From the NCBI RefSeq assembly GCF_002906155.1, contig NZ_MUJK01000004.1, positions 186,001 through 250,000 on the forward strand: 64,000 nt of DNA. Direction: 5' to 3'. Shown here piece by piece: positions 12,112 through 21,576 of the stretch (the stretch's first letter is position 1; every line of letters starts with the position of its first letter). The translations under genes and the position numbers were made by a program. The notes beneath the pieces are model-generated. The model was given only the letters and a program-made list of their open reading frames with translations. It did not search any database and was not told the DNA's origin. Source of the DNA: Pseudomonas laurylsulfativorans (GTDB taxonomy: Bacteria > Pseudomonadota > Gammaproteobacteria > Pseudomonadales > Pseudomonadaceae).

Positions 12112-12975
12112 ATGAACCTGTTTCAGCTGCGCGCCTTCGATGCCGTGGCCCGGGAGGGCAGCTTTACCCGGGCGGCGGCGCGGCTGTTCATCAGCCAGCC
12201 GGCGGTTACCGGGCACATCAAGGCCCTGGAGGAGCACTACCAGATCACCTTGCTGCGCCGCACCGCTCGACGGGTGGAACTGACGGAGGAAGGCACCAAA
12301 CTGGCGGCCATCACCCGGGCGATGTTCGGCCTGGCCGAGGAGGCGCAGGTGATGCTCGAAGCCAACCGGCAATTGCTGACCGGGCGTCTGGAGGTGGCGG
12401 CGGACGGTCCGCACATGGTCATGCCGATGCTTGCCAGCCTGCGCGCGCGCTATCCGGGGATCACAGTGAACCTGCGGCTGGGCAACGCCCAGGAAACCCT
12501 GGCGGCGCTGCTGTCCGAACATGCCGACGTGGCGGTGCTGACCGAGGTCGAGCCGCGCAAGGGCTTGCATCTGCAGGCGCTGAACGAGTCACGGATTTGT
12601 GCACTGGTGCCCGAGGGCCATCCTTGGGCGCAGAAGACCAAAGGTGTGCAGCTCAAGGAGCTGGATCAGGTGATCATGGTGCTGCGCGAACCAAGTTCGA
12701 TTACTCGGCGCACCTTCGATGAGGCTTGCGCCCAGGCCAGGGTCATTCCACGGGTGTTGCTGGAACTGGACAGCCGCGAAGCGGTGACCGAGGCGGTGGC
12801 CGCCGAACTGGGGGTGGGGGTGGTGTCTTCGGTGGAGGTCAGCCACGACCCGCGAGTGGCGGCGGTGCCGATCATTGGCGAGGGGTTGGTGAACCGGCAC
12901 ATGATCGGGTGCATGGAGCGGCGCAGGGATTTGCGCTTGATCCAGGCGTTTTTTGGGTTGGCGCCCGTCAGGTAG
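12112..12975 (+). CDS. LysR-family regulator, divergent from phnW
   Basis: A 287-residue LysR-type regulator: winged HTH at residues 1-60 (NLFQLRAFDAVAREGSFTRAA) and a periplasmic-binding-like effector domain from about 90. Divergence from phnW suggests it senses 2-AEP or a breakdown product and activates phnWX. Family membership is clear; the target is inferred from position. The gene converges with the second LysR gene. Confidence 0.88.
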   Translation: MNLFQLRAFDAVAREGSFTRAAARLFISQPAVTGHIKALEEHYQITLLRRTARRVELTEEGTKLAAITRAMFGLAEEAQVMLEANRQLLTGRLEVAADGPHMVMPMLASLRARYPGITVNLRLGNAQETLAALLSEHADVAVLTEVEPRKGLHLQALNESRICALVPEGHPWAQKTKGVQLKELDQVIMVLREPSSITRRTFDEACAQARVIPRVLLELDSREAVTEAVAAELGVGVVSSVEVSHDPRVAAVPIIGEGLVNRHMIGCMERRRDLRLIQAFFGLAPVR

Positions 12976-12990
12976 ACCGAGTTGCCTGAA

Positions 12991-13080
12991 TCGCGAGCAA
13001 GCTTGCTCCCACAGGTATCGGGTCGTACACAAAATCAGCGAGCGAGCATAAATCCCTGTGGGAGCAAGCTTGCTCGCGAT
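12991..13080. repeat. REP doublet between two convergent LysR genes
   Basis: TCGCGAGCAAGCTTGCTCCC and its inverted copy near 13057-13080. The halves point the opposite way to most pairs in this window. Confidence 0.8.
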
Positions 13081-13094
13081 AGCGTCGAACCTGC

Positions 13095-13967
13095 CTACAC
13101 CAGACTCTCGCGCACCATCTCAAGAAACGTCGCCACCATCCGCCGCGAACTCTGTTCGCGCAGGCACACCAGGGTTTCAGTCAGCCTGCGTTTGCAATCG
13201 GTAATCGGCAGTGCGCAAACCCGGGAGTCCGCACCAAACTCGGCGGCCGAGACCACGCCCACACCAATCCCCACCACCACTGCCTCACGCGCTGCCTCGC
13301 GACCTTCAACCTGAATCGCCGGGCGGATACGAAACCCGGCACCGGCCATTTCCTCTTCCAGCGTCTGCCTTGTCACCGAACCGATTTCTCGCAACACCAG
13401 TGGCGTGTCGTCGAGGTCCGCGAGGGTGATGGATTCGCGGTCGGCCCACGGGTGATTGCGCGACACGAACGCGACCATCGGGTCGTTGCGCAGGGGCAGG
13501 GAGATCAGGCGTTCATCGCTGACGTCACGGCCCAGTAACGCCAGGTCGGCCTGATAGTTGAACAGTCGAAACAGCGACTCATCGGTGTTGCCGGTTTCGA
13601 TCTTCACGCTGATGCCGGGGTAGCGTTCGCAGAAGCGGGCAATCTGCGGCAGCACATGCACCGGCGCGTCCACCGCCAGAATCAGGCTGCCAGTCTGTAA
13701 GGCCTGGGAATCCTGCAACAACTCCTGGGCTTCGGCCTCAATCACAAAAAGCCGCTGGGTGACGCTCAGCAGGCGTTCGCCCAGATCGGTCAGGCGCACC
13801 GAGCGTTTGTTGCGGTGAAACAGCAGAACGCCATAACGCTCTTCGAGTTTGCGCACCTGGTCGGAAATCGCCGGCTGCGTCAGAAAAAGCCGCTCGGCGG
13901 CTTTGGTAAAGCTTCCATGCACCGCCACGGCATGGAAGGCTTTGAGCTGGGCGTGGGAAACCGACAC
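13095..13967 (-). CDS. LysR-family regulator, divergent from the OPA transporter
   Basis: A 290-residue LysR protein (HTH residues 1-60, effector domain about 85-285). I place the start at GTG 13967, which follows GGAG with 6 nt spacing, rather than the TTG at 13985. It is a paralogue of the regulator at 12112 in general form but not close in sequence. It is divergent from the transporter gene, which it probably controls; a 2-AEP-related signal is likely from context only. Confidence 0.87.
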   Translation of the reverse strand: MSVSHAQLKAFHAVAVHGSFTKAAERLFLTQPAISDQVRKLEERYGVLLFHRNKRSVRLTDLGERLLSVTQRLFVIEAEAQELLQDSQALQTGSLILAVDAPVHVLPQIARFCERYPGISVKIETGNTDESLFRLFNYQADLALLGRDVSDERLISLPLRNDPMVAFVSRNHPWADRESITLADLDDTPLVLREIGSVTRQTLEEEMAGAGFRIRPAIQVEGREAAREAVVVGIGVGVVSAAEFGADSRVCALPITDCKRRLTETLVCLREQSSRRMVATFLEMVRESLV

Positions 13968-14000
13968 GGGAATCTCCAGTAACAAGCTGAGCTTATTTTG

Positions 14001-14021
14001 GAAATACGATAAATCGATTTC
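14001..14021. promoter_or_regulatory. Candidate LysR operator upstream of the transporter
   Basis: An imperfect palindrome, GAAATaCGAT and ATCGATTTC flanking a short A-rich centre, sits just upstream of the LysR gene in the 268-bp divergent region. This AT-rich region otherwise shows no recognisable gene. Confidence 0.35.
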
Positions 14022-14235
14022 AATTATTAATCAGTAATTGTTTTGATTCATCTCAGCCCCGGTGACTGGTCAGTCGAACAGCAGCGGGTGCCATGAGTCT
14101 GTGCGTGCAACTACAGGACTCATCTGACCGGAATCACCCACAGGGACAAGGTGATTTCGCAGTGCTCAACAATAAAAACACAGGCGTTTTCTTCCAATTC
14201 TGCCGGCACACTCACACCCTGAGGTCAGAACCACA

Positions 14236-15561
14236 ATGAACAAGCACATTGGCACCATCAAGCGTTGGCGCGTGCAGATCTTCGCGATTACCTGGCTCGC
14301 CTACGCCGCTTTCTACTTCACCCGCAAAGCGTTCTCGGTCGCCAAACTCGGTATTGGCGAAGACCCGACCTTCATGCTCGATAAAATGGCCATGGCCAAC
14401 CTCGACGCCATCTACCTGACGGCCTACGCCGTCGGCCAATTCACCTGGGGCATCCTCGCCGACCGCTTCGGCCCGCGGGTGGTCGTGCTGGGCGGGTTGC
14501 TGATTTCCGCTGGCGCGGCGCTGGTGATGGGCAACTTTGCAACGTTACCGATTTTCGCTACCTGCATGCTGATACAAGGGCTGGCGCAGTCCACCGGTTG
14601 GTCGGGATTGTGCAAGAACCTCGGCAGTTTCTTTCCCTCCGAGCAGCGCGGGCGGGTATTGGGCCTGTGGAGTTCCTGCTATGCCTTTGGTGGTCTGGTA
14701 GCTTCGCCATTTGCCGGTTGGTGGGCGTACACGCTCATCGGCAGTTGGCATGCGGCGTTTGTTTCCAGTGCGGCGGTGGTTGGGCTGGTCGCCGTGCTGT
14801 TTTTTATTTTCCAACGCAACAAACCGGAGGACGTCGGCTTGCCGGCGGTGGAGCCGGAACCTGAGCTGACCGCCGAACAAGCTGACGCGCAAAGCAAAAT
14901 CAGCATGTGGGAGCCGTTGAAGGAAATCCTGCGCAACCGCACCGTGCTGGTATTGGGATTGGCGTACTTCATGCTCAAACCGGCGCGCTACGCGATTCTG
15001 CTGTGGGGACCGGTGATTGTCTTCGAGCAGATGCCTTCGGTGGGCAAGGTCGGTGCGGCGATCATTCCGACCGCCTTTGAACTGGCGGGATTGCTCGGGC
15101 CGATCCTGATTGGCCTGGCCTCGGACAAACTGTTCGGCGCCCGGCGCATGCCGGCCTGCGTGATCAGCCTATTGGCGCTGACCGTGTCCCTGGCGTTTTT
15201 CATGGGCGCCCTGCATACCGGCAGCGTGCTGCTGGTGGTGGCGCTGCTGTTTGTCATGGGCCTGACCCTCTACGGACCGGACTCAATGATCAGCGGCGCT
15301 GCGGCCATCGACTTCGGCACCGCCAAGGCCGGCGCCACGGCAGCCGGTTTCGTCAACGGCTGCGGCTCGGTCGGGGCGATTCTTGGCGGCCTGCTACCGG
15401 GTTATTTCGACACCGTTACCGTGTTCATTGTCTTCGCCGTCTGCGCCATGTTCTCAGCGCTGGTGCTGGTCCCGCACTGGAACAGTCGTCCCGGTGGCCT
15501 GAAAACCAACTACCCCTTCGTGCCCAATCGGGCGATGAACATCAAACCCCTGCGCACCTGA
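14236..15561 (+). CDS. MFS transporter of the organophosphate:phosphate antiporter (OPA) type
   Basis: A 441-residue, 12-helix major-facilitator protein. The N-terminal FYFTRKAFSVAK resembles the YxxRxxFSxAK signature of GlpT/UhpT-like OPA antiporters, and DRFGPR is the loop 2-3 motif. OPA carriers import phosphorylated organic anions. Placement between phosphonate-pathway regulators and the oxidoreductase remnant suggests uptake of 2-AEP or a related phosphonate (inference). The downstream oxidoreductase reading frame overlaps its stop codon. Confidence 0.85.
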   Translation: MNKHIGTIKRWRVQIFAITWLAYAAFYFTRKAFSVAKLGIGEDPTFMLDKMAMANLDAIYLTAYAVGQFTWGILADRFGPRVVVLGGLLISAGAALVMGNFATLPIFATCMLIQGLAQSTGWSGLCKNLGSFFPSEQRGRVLGLWSSCYAFGGLVASPFAGWWAYTLIGSWHAAFVSSAAVVGLVAVLFFIFQRNKPEDVGLPAVEPEPELTAEQADAQSKISMWEPLKEILRNRTVLVLGLAYFMLKPARYAILLWGPVIVFEQMPSVGKVGAAIIPTAFELAGLLGPILIGLASDKLFGARRMPACVISLLALTVSLAFFMGALHTGSVLLVVALLFVMGLTLYGPDSMISGAAAIDFGTAKAGATAAGFVNGCGSVGAILGGLLPGYFDTVTVFIVFAVCAMFSALVLVPHWNSRPGGLKTNYPFVPNRAMNIKPLRT

Positions 15562-16442
15562 ATCCTGTCCCGCGTCGCCTGCTGCGCCTGCGGCAGGCTC
15601 CGGGCAAACTGGTGCGTGGTCTGCGCCGGGTCGCCCTGCAACTGGGCGTGCGAATTCACGAAAACACCGCGATGACCGGGCTGGAAGAGGGCAAGCCGGT
15701 GGGCATTCAAACCCCCAACGGCACCGTCCGCGCCGACCGCGTGGTGCTGGCGATGAATGCCTGGATGGCTCGTGCCTTCCCTCAGTTCGAACGCAGTGTG
15801 GCGATCATTTCCAGCGACATGCTGATCACCGAACCCCGCCCGGACCTGCTCAATGAAATCGGCTTGACCAGCGGCGTCTCGGTGCTCGACTCGCGGATTT
15901 TCGTGCACTACTACCACAACACCCCGGACGGCCGGATCATGCTGGGCAAGGGCGGCAATACCTTCGCTTACGGTGGACGCATGCTGCCGGTGTTCGATCA
16001 GCCTTCGCCTTATGCCGGTTTGTTGCAGAACAGCCTGGCGGATTTCTTCCCGGCGTTTGCCGACGTCAAGGTTGAAGCGACCTGGAATGGTCCGTCGGAC
16101 CGTTCGGTGACCGGGTTGCCTTTTTTCGGACAGATGAGCGCCAGTGGCAATGTGTTCTACGGTTTCGGCTACTCCGGCAGCGGTGTCGGACCCTGTCATA
16201 TGGGCGGGCAGATTCTGGCGTCGATGGTCCAGGGCCTGGACAACCCCTGGACCCGTTCGCCGCTGATCAATGGCCCGCTGGGGTTTTTCCCGCCGGAGCC
16301 GATTCGCTACCTCGGCTCGCTGATGGTGCGCAATGCCATCCGCCGCAAGGAACGCGCGGAGGATCACGGGCGTCGGCCACGGCATCTGGACGTGCGCCTG
16401 GCGAAGTTCGCTGCCGCCGCCGGTAAGGCTGACAAGGGCTGA
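15561..16442 (+). pseudogene. FAD-dependent oxidoreductase, N-terminal half missing
   Basis: The visible frame encodes the C-terminal part of a DAO-type (GlpO/glycine oxidase-like) flavoprotein, including LVRGLRRVALQLGV, a substrate-domain segment and the C-terminal FGYSGSGVGPCHMGG flavin-contact motif. The FAD Rossmann motif GxGxxG and about 150-200 N-terminal residues are absent: the frame runs directly back into the stop codon of the transporter gene. A GTG at 15612 could start a 276-residue product, but this would not bind FAD normally. Related full-length oxidoreductases are known in 2-AEP gene clusters, so the remnant fits its place. An in-place deletion fused to the transporter's 3' end is the simplest explanation. 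Confidence 0.75.
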
Positions 16443-16445
16443 GCG

Positions 16446-17867
16446 TCAGGGCGCAAGCTCCGAGCGGGTGAGCAGCCAGTCGAACAGCAGGCGGGTATCG
16501 CCACGGGGCTCGCGCGGGCGAGGACGATGAGGTTTTGGCCGGGGGCCCAGAGCCGCACAGAGCACCGGACGATCCGGGTCACTGTCGAGGAAAATCACCA
16601 GTACCTCACTGCCGGCCACGGGCAAACGGGACGGATCGATCCAGTCCTCGGCGGTGGTCAGTGCCAGCGGTAGCCACAGGCTGTTGGCCCCCTCTGCGGC
16701 TGACGGTGTGGCGGGCCAGAGGTTCACCTGAACCCTACCGTCCTCGTCCACCGTCGCCGATTGCCCTACCGGGCCGCACACTCGACCGGGCTGATACCCG
16801 GGGATACTCGGCCGGGGTTGTTTCAGCGCTGGCCTGAACACCGTCGACCAAGGGATGGCGCTGAATTGATTGCGGTAACCCGGGGCCATGTCAGGTGTGT
16901 CATCGAGCAGAATGGATGATTGATGGCCCTGATGGTGGATTTCGGTAACCAGCCATTGATCATTGAAATTCGCCAGCGGGTGCTCAGCCACCTGCACGAT
17001 CCGGCCGCATCGTAATGCTCCGTGATTGCTTTGACCGTGGATCTGCAGGTGCCGGCAACGCAGGCGTTCCAGTTGTCGCCGGCCGAGCTGGTCACGATGT
17101 TGCTGTTCCCGAACGGGAACCTCTCTCGCCATGGCGAACGAGTGATTGGCTGCGCCGTCGCCGATGTCCGCTGCACCAGGATTCCTCGCACCTGGGCGCA
17201 CAGGGGAGAGCCAAGCGTCATGGCGCTGGAACAGTTCGCTGATCACCGGCTCCTGGTGTTCGCCGAGGGCGCTGCTGCTCATCGACATGAGCAGCGGTTC
17301 CTGGGGAAAACTCAGGCTGTCATCGGCCAGCACCAGCACATGGCCGTCGCGTTGATGCTCGAAGTGGTAGTGGATGCCTTCTTCCTCGCACAGCCGTTGC
17401 AGCAACGCCAGGTCGGTTTCATCGTACTGAATGCAAAAAGGCCGCAGGGGATAGTGCCCGGTTGTCAGTTCAAAGCGATAACTGCTGGCGGGCAATCCAT
17501 GTTCCTCGAACAATTGGCGCAGGATCATGGGCACGCTGGCACGCTGGAGAACTCGTCGGCGAAGCTGCTGTTCCAGCGCCTGGACACGGGGCACCAGCAC
17601 CAGTTTGTAAGCGACCCGGTGCGCGCTTCGATGTTCGCAACCGGCGCTCTCCAGCACGCCATGAATGCCTTGGTCGTGACCAAATTCGAGGAACGCTGGC
17701 TGGTGCAGCAGTCGTTCAAGATTGAGGGCCGGTGCCAGCCCGATGACCTCAATGTCGAATCGATAGGGCTGGTTGAGTGCTTCATGACCGCTGAACCGGA
17801 CCACCTGGAAACTCAGGTCGTCGTCGAGAAGCGTCAGGGTGGTGGGACTTTCCTTGTCGTTGTGCAT
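16446..17867 (-). CDS. Type VI secretion VgrG-like spike protein, short orphan
   Basis: A 473-residue VgrG relative. The N-terminus (FSGHEALNQPYRFDIEV) and middle (QYDETDLALLQRLCEEEGIHYHFEH) match the gp27-like domain. RIVQVAEHPLANFNDQWLVTEIHHQG and DEDGRVQV match the gp5-like OB region, with SEVLVIFLDSDPDRPVL near the end. Typical VgrG proteins exceed 600 residues; here the stretch between about 225 and 255 looks compressed and there is no C-terminal beta-helix or effector extension. No other T6SS genes are visible. The ATG at 17867 has no strong ribosome-binding site, and the frame stays open upstream, so the start is uncertain. It could be a decayed orphan or a minimal functional spike. 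Confidence 0.75.
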   Translation of the reverse strand: MHNDKESPTTLTLLDDDLSFQVVRFSGHEALNQPYRFDIEVIGLAPALNLERLLHQPAFLEFGHDQGIHGVLESAGCEHRSAHRVAYKLVLVPRVQALEQQLRRRVLQRASVPMILRQLFEEHGLPASSYRFELTTGHYPLRPFCIQYDETDLALLQRLCEEEGIHYHFEHQRDGHVLVLADDSLSFPQEPLLMSMSSSALGEHQEPVISELFQRHDAWLSPVRPGARNPGAADIGDGAANHSFAMAREVPVREQQHRDQLGRRQLERLRCRHLQIHGQSNHGALRCGRIVQVAEHPLANFNDQWLVTEIHHQGHQSSILLDDTPDMAPGYRNQFSAIPWSTVFRPALKQPRPSIPGYQPGRVCGPVGQSATVDEDGRVQVNLWPATPSAAEGANSLWLPLALTTAEDWIDPSRLPVAGSEVLVIFLDSDPDRPVLCAALGPRPKPHRPRPREPRGDTRLLFDWLLTRSELAP

Positions 17868-18092
17868 CGAACACGCTGCTGCCGTGGAATAGGGTGCAAA
17901 GCGTACGAAACCCCAGTGCATTGCGGGCACGCTAAAGCGACATTTCCGAATTGCCCTACAACCGCTGGTGAAGATGTCGATGCAAGTCGGGAATTTTTGG
18001 TCGATTGCCAACTTTAGGCCGTATAAACTTGCGCAAAGCGTCGGCCAATAGATGTCTCGGCGCCACAGATGCCACAGATAAGAGAGTGAGAA

Positions 18093-18797
18093 ATGGGCGC
18101 ACAGTGGAAGGTTAAACACAAAGAAGCGGCAGCCAATGCCAAGGGCAAGATCTTCGGCAAACTGGTGAAAGAAATCACCATTGCTGCGCGCAACGGCGCC
18201 GATATTTCCACCAACGCGCATTTGCGCCTGGTGGTTGAACAGGCCAAGAAAGCTTCGATGCCCAAGGAAACACTGGATCGCGCCATCAAGAAGGGTGCGG
18301 GTCTGTTGGGCGAGACCGTGCAATACCATCGCGTGACCTATGAAGGCTTCGCACCGCATCAAGTGCCATTGATCGTTGAGTGCGTGACGGACAACATCAA
18401 CCGCACCGTCGCCGAGATCCGCGTGGCGTTCCGCAAGGGCCAACTGGGCGCTTCCGGTTCCGTGGCCTGGGACTTCAACCATGTCGGCATGATCGAAGCG
18501 TCGCCGGACACCCCGGACGCCGATCCGGAAATGGCTGCCATCGAAGCCGGTGCACAGGATTTCGAACCGGGTGAAGAGGGTGCAACCCTGTTCCTGACCG
18601 AGCCGACCGACCTCGACGCGGTACAGAAAGCCCTGCCCGAACAAGGCTTCACCGTGCTGTCGGCCAAGCTGGGCTACCAGCCGAAGAACCCGGTTAGCGG
18701 CCTGAGCGATGAGCAGATGGCGGAAGTCGAAGCGTTCCTCGAAGGCCTCGATAACCACGACGACGTGCAGGATATGTTTGTTGGGTTGGCGGGTTGA
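18093..18797 (+). CDS. YebC/PmpR-family protein
   Basis: A 234-residue protein of the YebC/TACO1 family. The N-terminus has the family pattern ([21 protein letters not shown]), followed by [16 protein letters not shown] and a C-terminal [13 protein letters not shown] segment. Members are DNA-binding regulators or translation factors that ease polyproline stalling. The [10 protein letters not shown] start resembles the YeeN-type subgroup rather than the ruvC-linked yebC. It stands alone, with a spaced ribosome-binding region (AGAGAG) before the ATG and a REP pair after it. Confidence 0.9.
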   Translation: MGAQWKVKHKEAAANAKGKIFGKLVKEITIAARNGADISTNAHLRLVVEQAKKASMPKETLDRAIKKGAGLLGETVQYHRVTYEGFAPHQVPLIVECVTDNINRTVAEIRVAFRKGQLGASGSVAWDFNHVGMIEASPDTPDADPEMAAIEAGAQDFEPGEEGATLFLTEPTDLDAVQKALPEQGFTVLSAKLGYQPKNPVSGLSDEQMAEVEAFLEGLDNHDDVQDMFVGLAG

Positions 18798-18818
18798 TCG
18801 AACTGGCTTTGATCTGAC

Positions 18819-18912
18819 TTGTGGCGAGGGGCCTTGCCCCCGTTGGACGGCGTAGCCGTCCCAAAAGCGACGGTTGCTGCGCAACCGAACGGGAGCAAGC
18901 TCCCTCGCCACA
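18819..18912. repeat. REP doublet (type B)
   Basis: TTGTGGCGAGGGG at the left and AAGCTCCCTCGCCACA at the right form the outer inverted halves. Inner hairpins GGACGGCGTAGCCGTCC and CGGTTGCTGCGCAACCG lie between them. Confidence 0.75.
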
Positions 18913-18923
18913 TTGTTTTGTAT

Positions 18924-20243
18924 TTACAGTTTGAACTCAGCTAATTCCTGAACAACTTCATCAAACCCCGGCCGCGCCAGCACTTGCGGCTGACAGCAAC
19001 GCTGCTCCAGATCCACCAGCACCCCACGCAGTTCATCGCTCAACCCCGAGTCGATTCGCGCCAGCAATTCCCCCAGCAACACCCCGAACGCCCGTACCTC
19101 GATCCGCTGCAAGGCACGGCTTTCCAGGCTGTCGGACAAGGCGTGGAACGACGCCGCGCCAAAGTCCCCCAGCAAGCAGTCACCCTGTTCATTCCACAGG
19201 ATATTGTGCCCATAAAGGTCGCCGTGGGTGATGCCATGGCCGTGCAGATGCTCGGCCACCGAGGCGATTCCCGCGGCAATGCGTAGCGCCACCGCTGCAC
19301 TGAAGCGCAAGTCGTCGGGGTAAATATCGCGGCTGCACGACGCCAGGCTCGGTAGCGCGGCGAGGTTGCGGTAGCTCGGTGCGATCAGTTGCATCACCAG
19401 CCCGGCCGTTTGCTGCGGGTGATCGACAATCCGACCTTCGACGCGAATCAGGTTCGGGTGCAGCCCGGCGGTGATGCAGGCGTTCATCTCGTGCAGTGGC
19501 GAACCGTCGCTGGTCATTTCGCCCTTGTAGAGCTTCACCGCAACGGCCATGGTTGGCTTATCGACCGCTTGCCAGACAGCCTGATGAATCACCCCGGACG
19601 CACCTTCGCCGAGTTTTTTCTCCAGACGTAATGCTGACCAGTCAATGCGCGGTGTGGCGTCGAGGGCCGCCGCATCGGCTTCGGTTTCCAGCGGGTTACC
19701 GGCGTACGCCAGCCAGGTCAGGCTCGGCAGTTCCAGCAGCCATTGTGGCAACCCGGTCAATTGGTTGGCGGCGATGCGGATCAGCTCCAGCCGATGGCAC
19801 TGGCGCAACGACTCCGGCAGCGTTTGCAAGCGGTTGCCGGCGAGCATGAGCTTTTGCAGGAACGGACGCTCTCCCAGTTCCTCCGGCAAGGTTTCGATGC
19901 TGTTGTCGGTCAGGATCAGCCAGCGCAGCAGCGGTGGTAGCGCCGCGGCGGGCACGTGGGCGATGCGGTTGGCCTTGAAGCCGATCATCGTCAGTGCGGT
20001 GCATTGGCCCAGGCAGGCCGGCAACTCGGTGAAGCGGTTATCGGAACAGAACAACACGCGCAAACGCGTCAGGCGATGCAAGTCCTCGGGCAGGGTGCTC
20101 AACGCATTGCCGCTGAGGTTGAGCACTTCCAGCGAGTCCGCCAGATCGAAAATCTCCCGGGGGAAATCGGTGAGGCCGTCGACCAGATCCAGCCGTGTGA
20201 TGCCCGACAACTCGCCGGCACGCAATTGAGCAAGGGTATGCAT
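18924..20243 (-). CDS. Leucine-rich-repeat protein kinase
   Basis: A 439-residue fusion. Residues about 15-200 hold seven or more leucine-rich repeats of about 23 residues (for example LEVLNLSGNALSTLPEDLHRL). Residues about 210-439 form a Ser/Thr-type kinase lobe: a glycine loop LGEGASGVIHQ, VAVKLY with the ATP-binding lysine, a catalytic loop HGDLYGHNILW (HGD in place of HRD) and DFGAAS. No signal peptide is seen, so it is probably cytoplasmic. LRR-kinase fusions are plant-like in layout but found in pseudomonads; substrate and role are unknown. It stands alone upstream of zapE in the opposite-facing REP context. Confidence 0.85.
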   Translation of the reverse strand: MHTLAQLRAGELSGITRLDLVDGLTDFPREIFDLADSLEVLNLSGNALSTLPEDLHRLTRLRVLFCSDNRFTELPACLGQCTALTMIGFKANRIAHVPAAALPPLLRWLILTDNSIETLPEELGERPFLQKLMLAGNRLQTLPESLRQCHRLELIRIAANQLTGLPQWLLELPSLTWLAYAGNPLETEADAAALDATPRIDWSALRLEKKLGEGASGVIHQAVWQAVDKPTMAVAVKLYKGEMTSDGSPLHEMNACITAGLHPNLIRVEGRIVDHPQQTAGLVMQLIAPSYRNLAALPSLASCSRDIYPDDLRFSAAVALRIAAGIASVAEHLHGHGITHGDLYGHNILWNEQGDCLLGDFGAASFHALSDSLESRALQRIEVRAFGVLLGELLARIDSGLSDELRGVLVDLEQRCCQPQVLARPGFDEVVQELAEFKL

Positions 20244-20324
20244 GAACAGATTCGCTATTGATCAAGGAGTAGGCGCGAGGCCCCGCAAATGCGCGACATG
20301 ATAGCGGGAAAGATGTGGCGACTG

Positions 20325-21542
20325 TCAGGCCGACCCGCAGACTTCGACCAGTTGCCCCAATCGACTGCGGGTGCGTGCCAGGTCAATGACATCGCCGTCC
20401 AGGCTTTCGCGCAGGGTGTGCTGTCCGAGCAGCGTCAGGTGTTTGTCCTGGTCGTACAGCACGTCGATGAGGTTGATGAAGCGCTGTTGGGCGGCGATCG
20501 AGCACTCGCCAAGCCGCGGCAGGTCATCGATGATCCAGCGATCGAAGCGGCGGCACAGCTCCAGATAGTCCATCACGGCCGTGGGTTGGTCGCACAGGTC
20601 GGTGAAGGTAAAACCAATGCGGCGCTCCTCGCACAAGCGCGCCTGGAAATGCCGGGTGCCGACGGGCAATGACACGGCCGGGGCGTCGCGATCCGGCAGG
20701 TTCAAAGACTGACGCTGCGCCACGCTGGCCGGCCATACGTAATGGCCTTGGGTGAACAACTGTTGCGCGTGGCTGCGGATCTGGCTTCGATAGTCGTGCG
20801 GCCCGCCGACCTCCATTACCTGCATGCGCGAATTGATCAAGTCGATCACCGGTTTGAAGCGGGCGTGGTACAGCGGGTTGGGCAGCAGGCCTTCGGGCGG
20901 GTAATTGGAGGTCACCAGCACCAGGACGCCGCGCCGGAAAAGCGCCTTGAACAACCGGGTGATGAGCATCGCATCGCCGATGTCGTGCACATGGAACTCA
21001 TCGAAACACAGCACCCGGCAGTCGCTGAGCAGTTCATCGAGGGTGATCGCCAGGGCGTCGGCCTGTTCGCGGTGCTTGAACATGCCTTGATGCAGTTGGG
21101 CGAAAAACTCATGGAAGTGCAGGCGTTGTTTTTCCGCGAGGGGAATAGCCCGGAAAAACCCGTCGAGCAGCCAGCTTTTGCCGCGCCCTACGGCACCATG
21201 CAAATAAAGGCCGGGAAGGGTATTCGGCGGATTGCCCATGAGCTTGCAAGCTTGCCGTGCCATGCAGTCGATCACGCGCTGTTGGCTGTGACTCAGGGTA
21301 TAACCCCGAGAATGGGCCTGGTGGCGAAAGTAATCGTGGATGACTTGGCCTGCCGTGCAGCTAACAGCAGCCGGCGCCCTGCCGAGAAGACGACGCAACG
21401 TTTGCCAGCGCGATTGGGTTCGCGAACGGTTCGGCGGTCGAGCGGCCACTGGGATATCACCTCTGGTATGCGGGCAGGCTCCCCGAGCTGCGGTGGCATA
21501 GTGTAACCAGAGCAGGTAATTTGCTTCCAGCGGTGTCGGCAT
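20325..21542 (-). CDS. zapE: ZapE/AFG1-family ATPase
   Basis: A 405-residue AAA+-type ATPase of the ZapE/LACE1 family. Walker A is GAVGRGKS with Lys122, Walker B is CFDEFHV, and TSNYPPEGL is the sensor-1 region typical of ZapE. ZapE associates with FtsZ rings and with membrane-protein quality control. The start at ATG 21542 is chosen because earlier in-frame starts would run into the anti-sigma gene. Pseudomonads may carry another ZapE copy near the mraZ or rpsI region, so this could be a paralogue with a longer N-terminus (about 85 residues before the ATPase core). Confidence 0.85.
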   Translation of the reverse strand: MPTPLEANYLLWLHYATAARGACPHTRGDIPVAARPPNRSRTQSRWQTLRRLLGRAPAAVSCTAGQVIHDYFRHQAHSRGYTLSHSQQRVIDCMARQACKLMGNPPNTLPGLYLHGAVGRGKSWLLDGFFRAIPLAEKQRLHFHEFFAQLHQGMFKHREQADALAITLDELLSDCRVLCFDEFHVHDIGDAMLITRLFKALFRRGVLVLVTSNYPPEGLLPNPLYHARFKPVIDLINSRMQVMEVGGPHDYRSQIRSHAQQLFTQGHYVWPASVAQRQSLNLPDRDAPAVSLPVGTRHFQARLCEERRIGFTFTDLCDQPTAVMDYLELCRRFDRWIIDDLPRLGECSIAAQQRFINLIDVLYDQDKHLTLLGQHTLRESLDGDVIDLARTRSRLGQLVEVCGSA

Positions 21543-21576
21543 ATCCGGGCCACCAAACACCCCAAACCCTGTGGGA

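Noticed and set aside
16446..18911. Extension of the VgrG frame to 821 codons
   Set aside because: The upstream part covers the yebC-like gene on the other strand and has no VgrG similarity. The VgrG-like sequence begins at about 17867.
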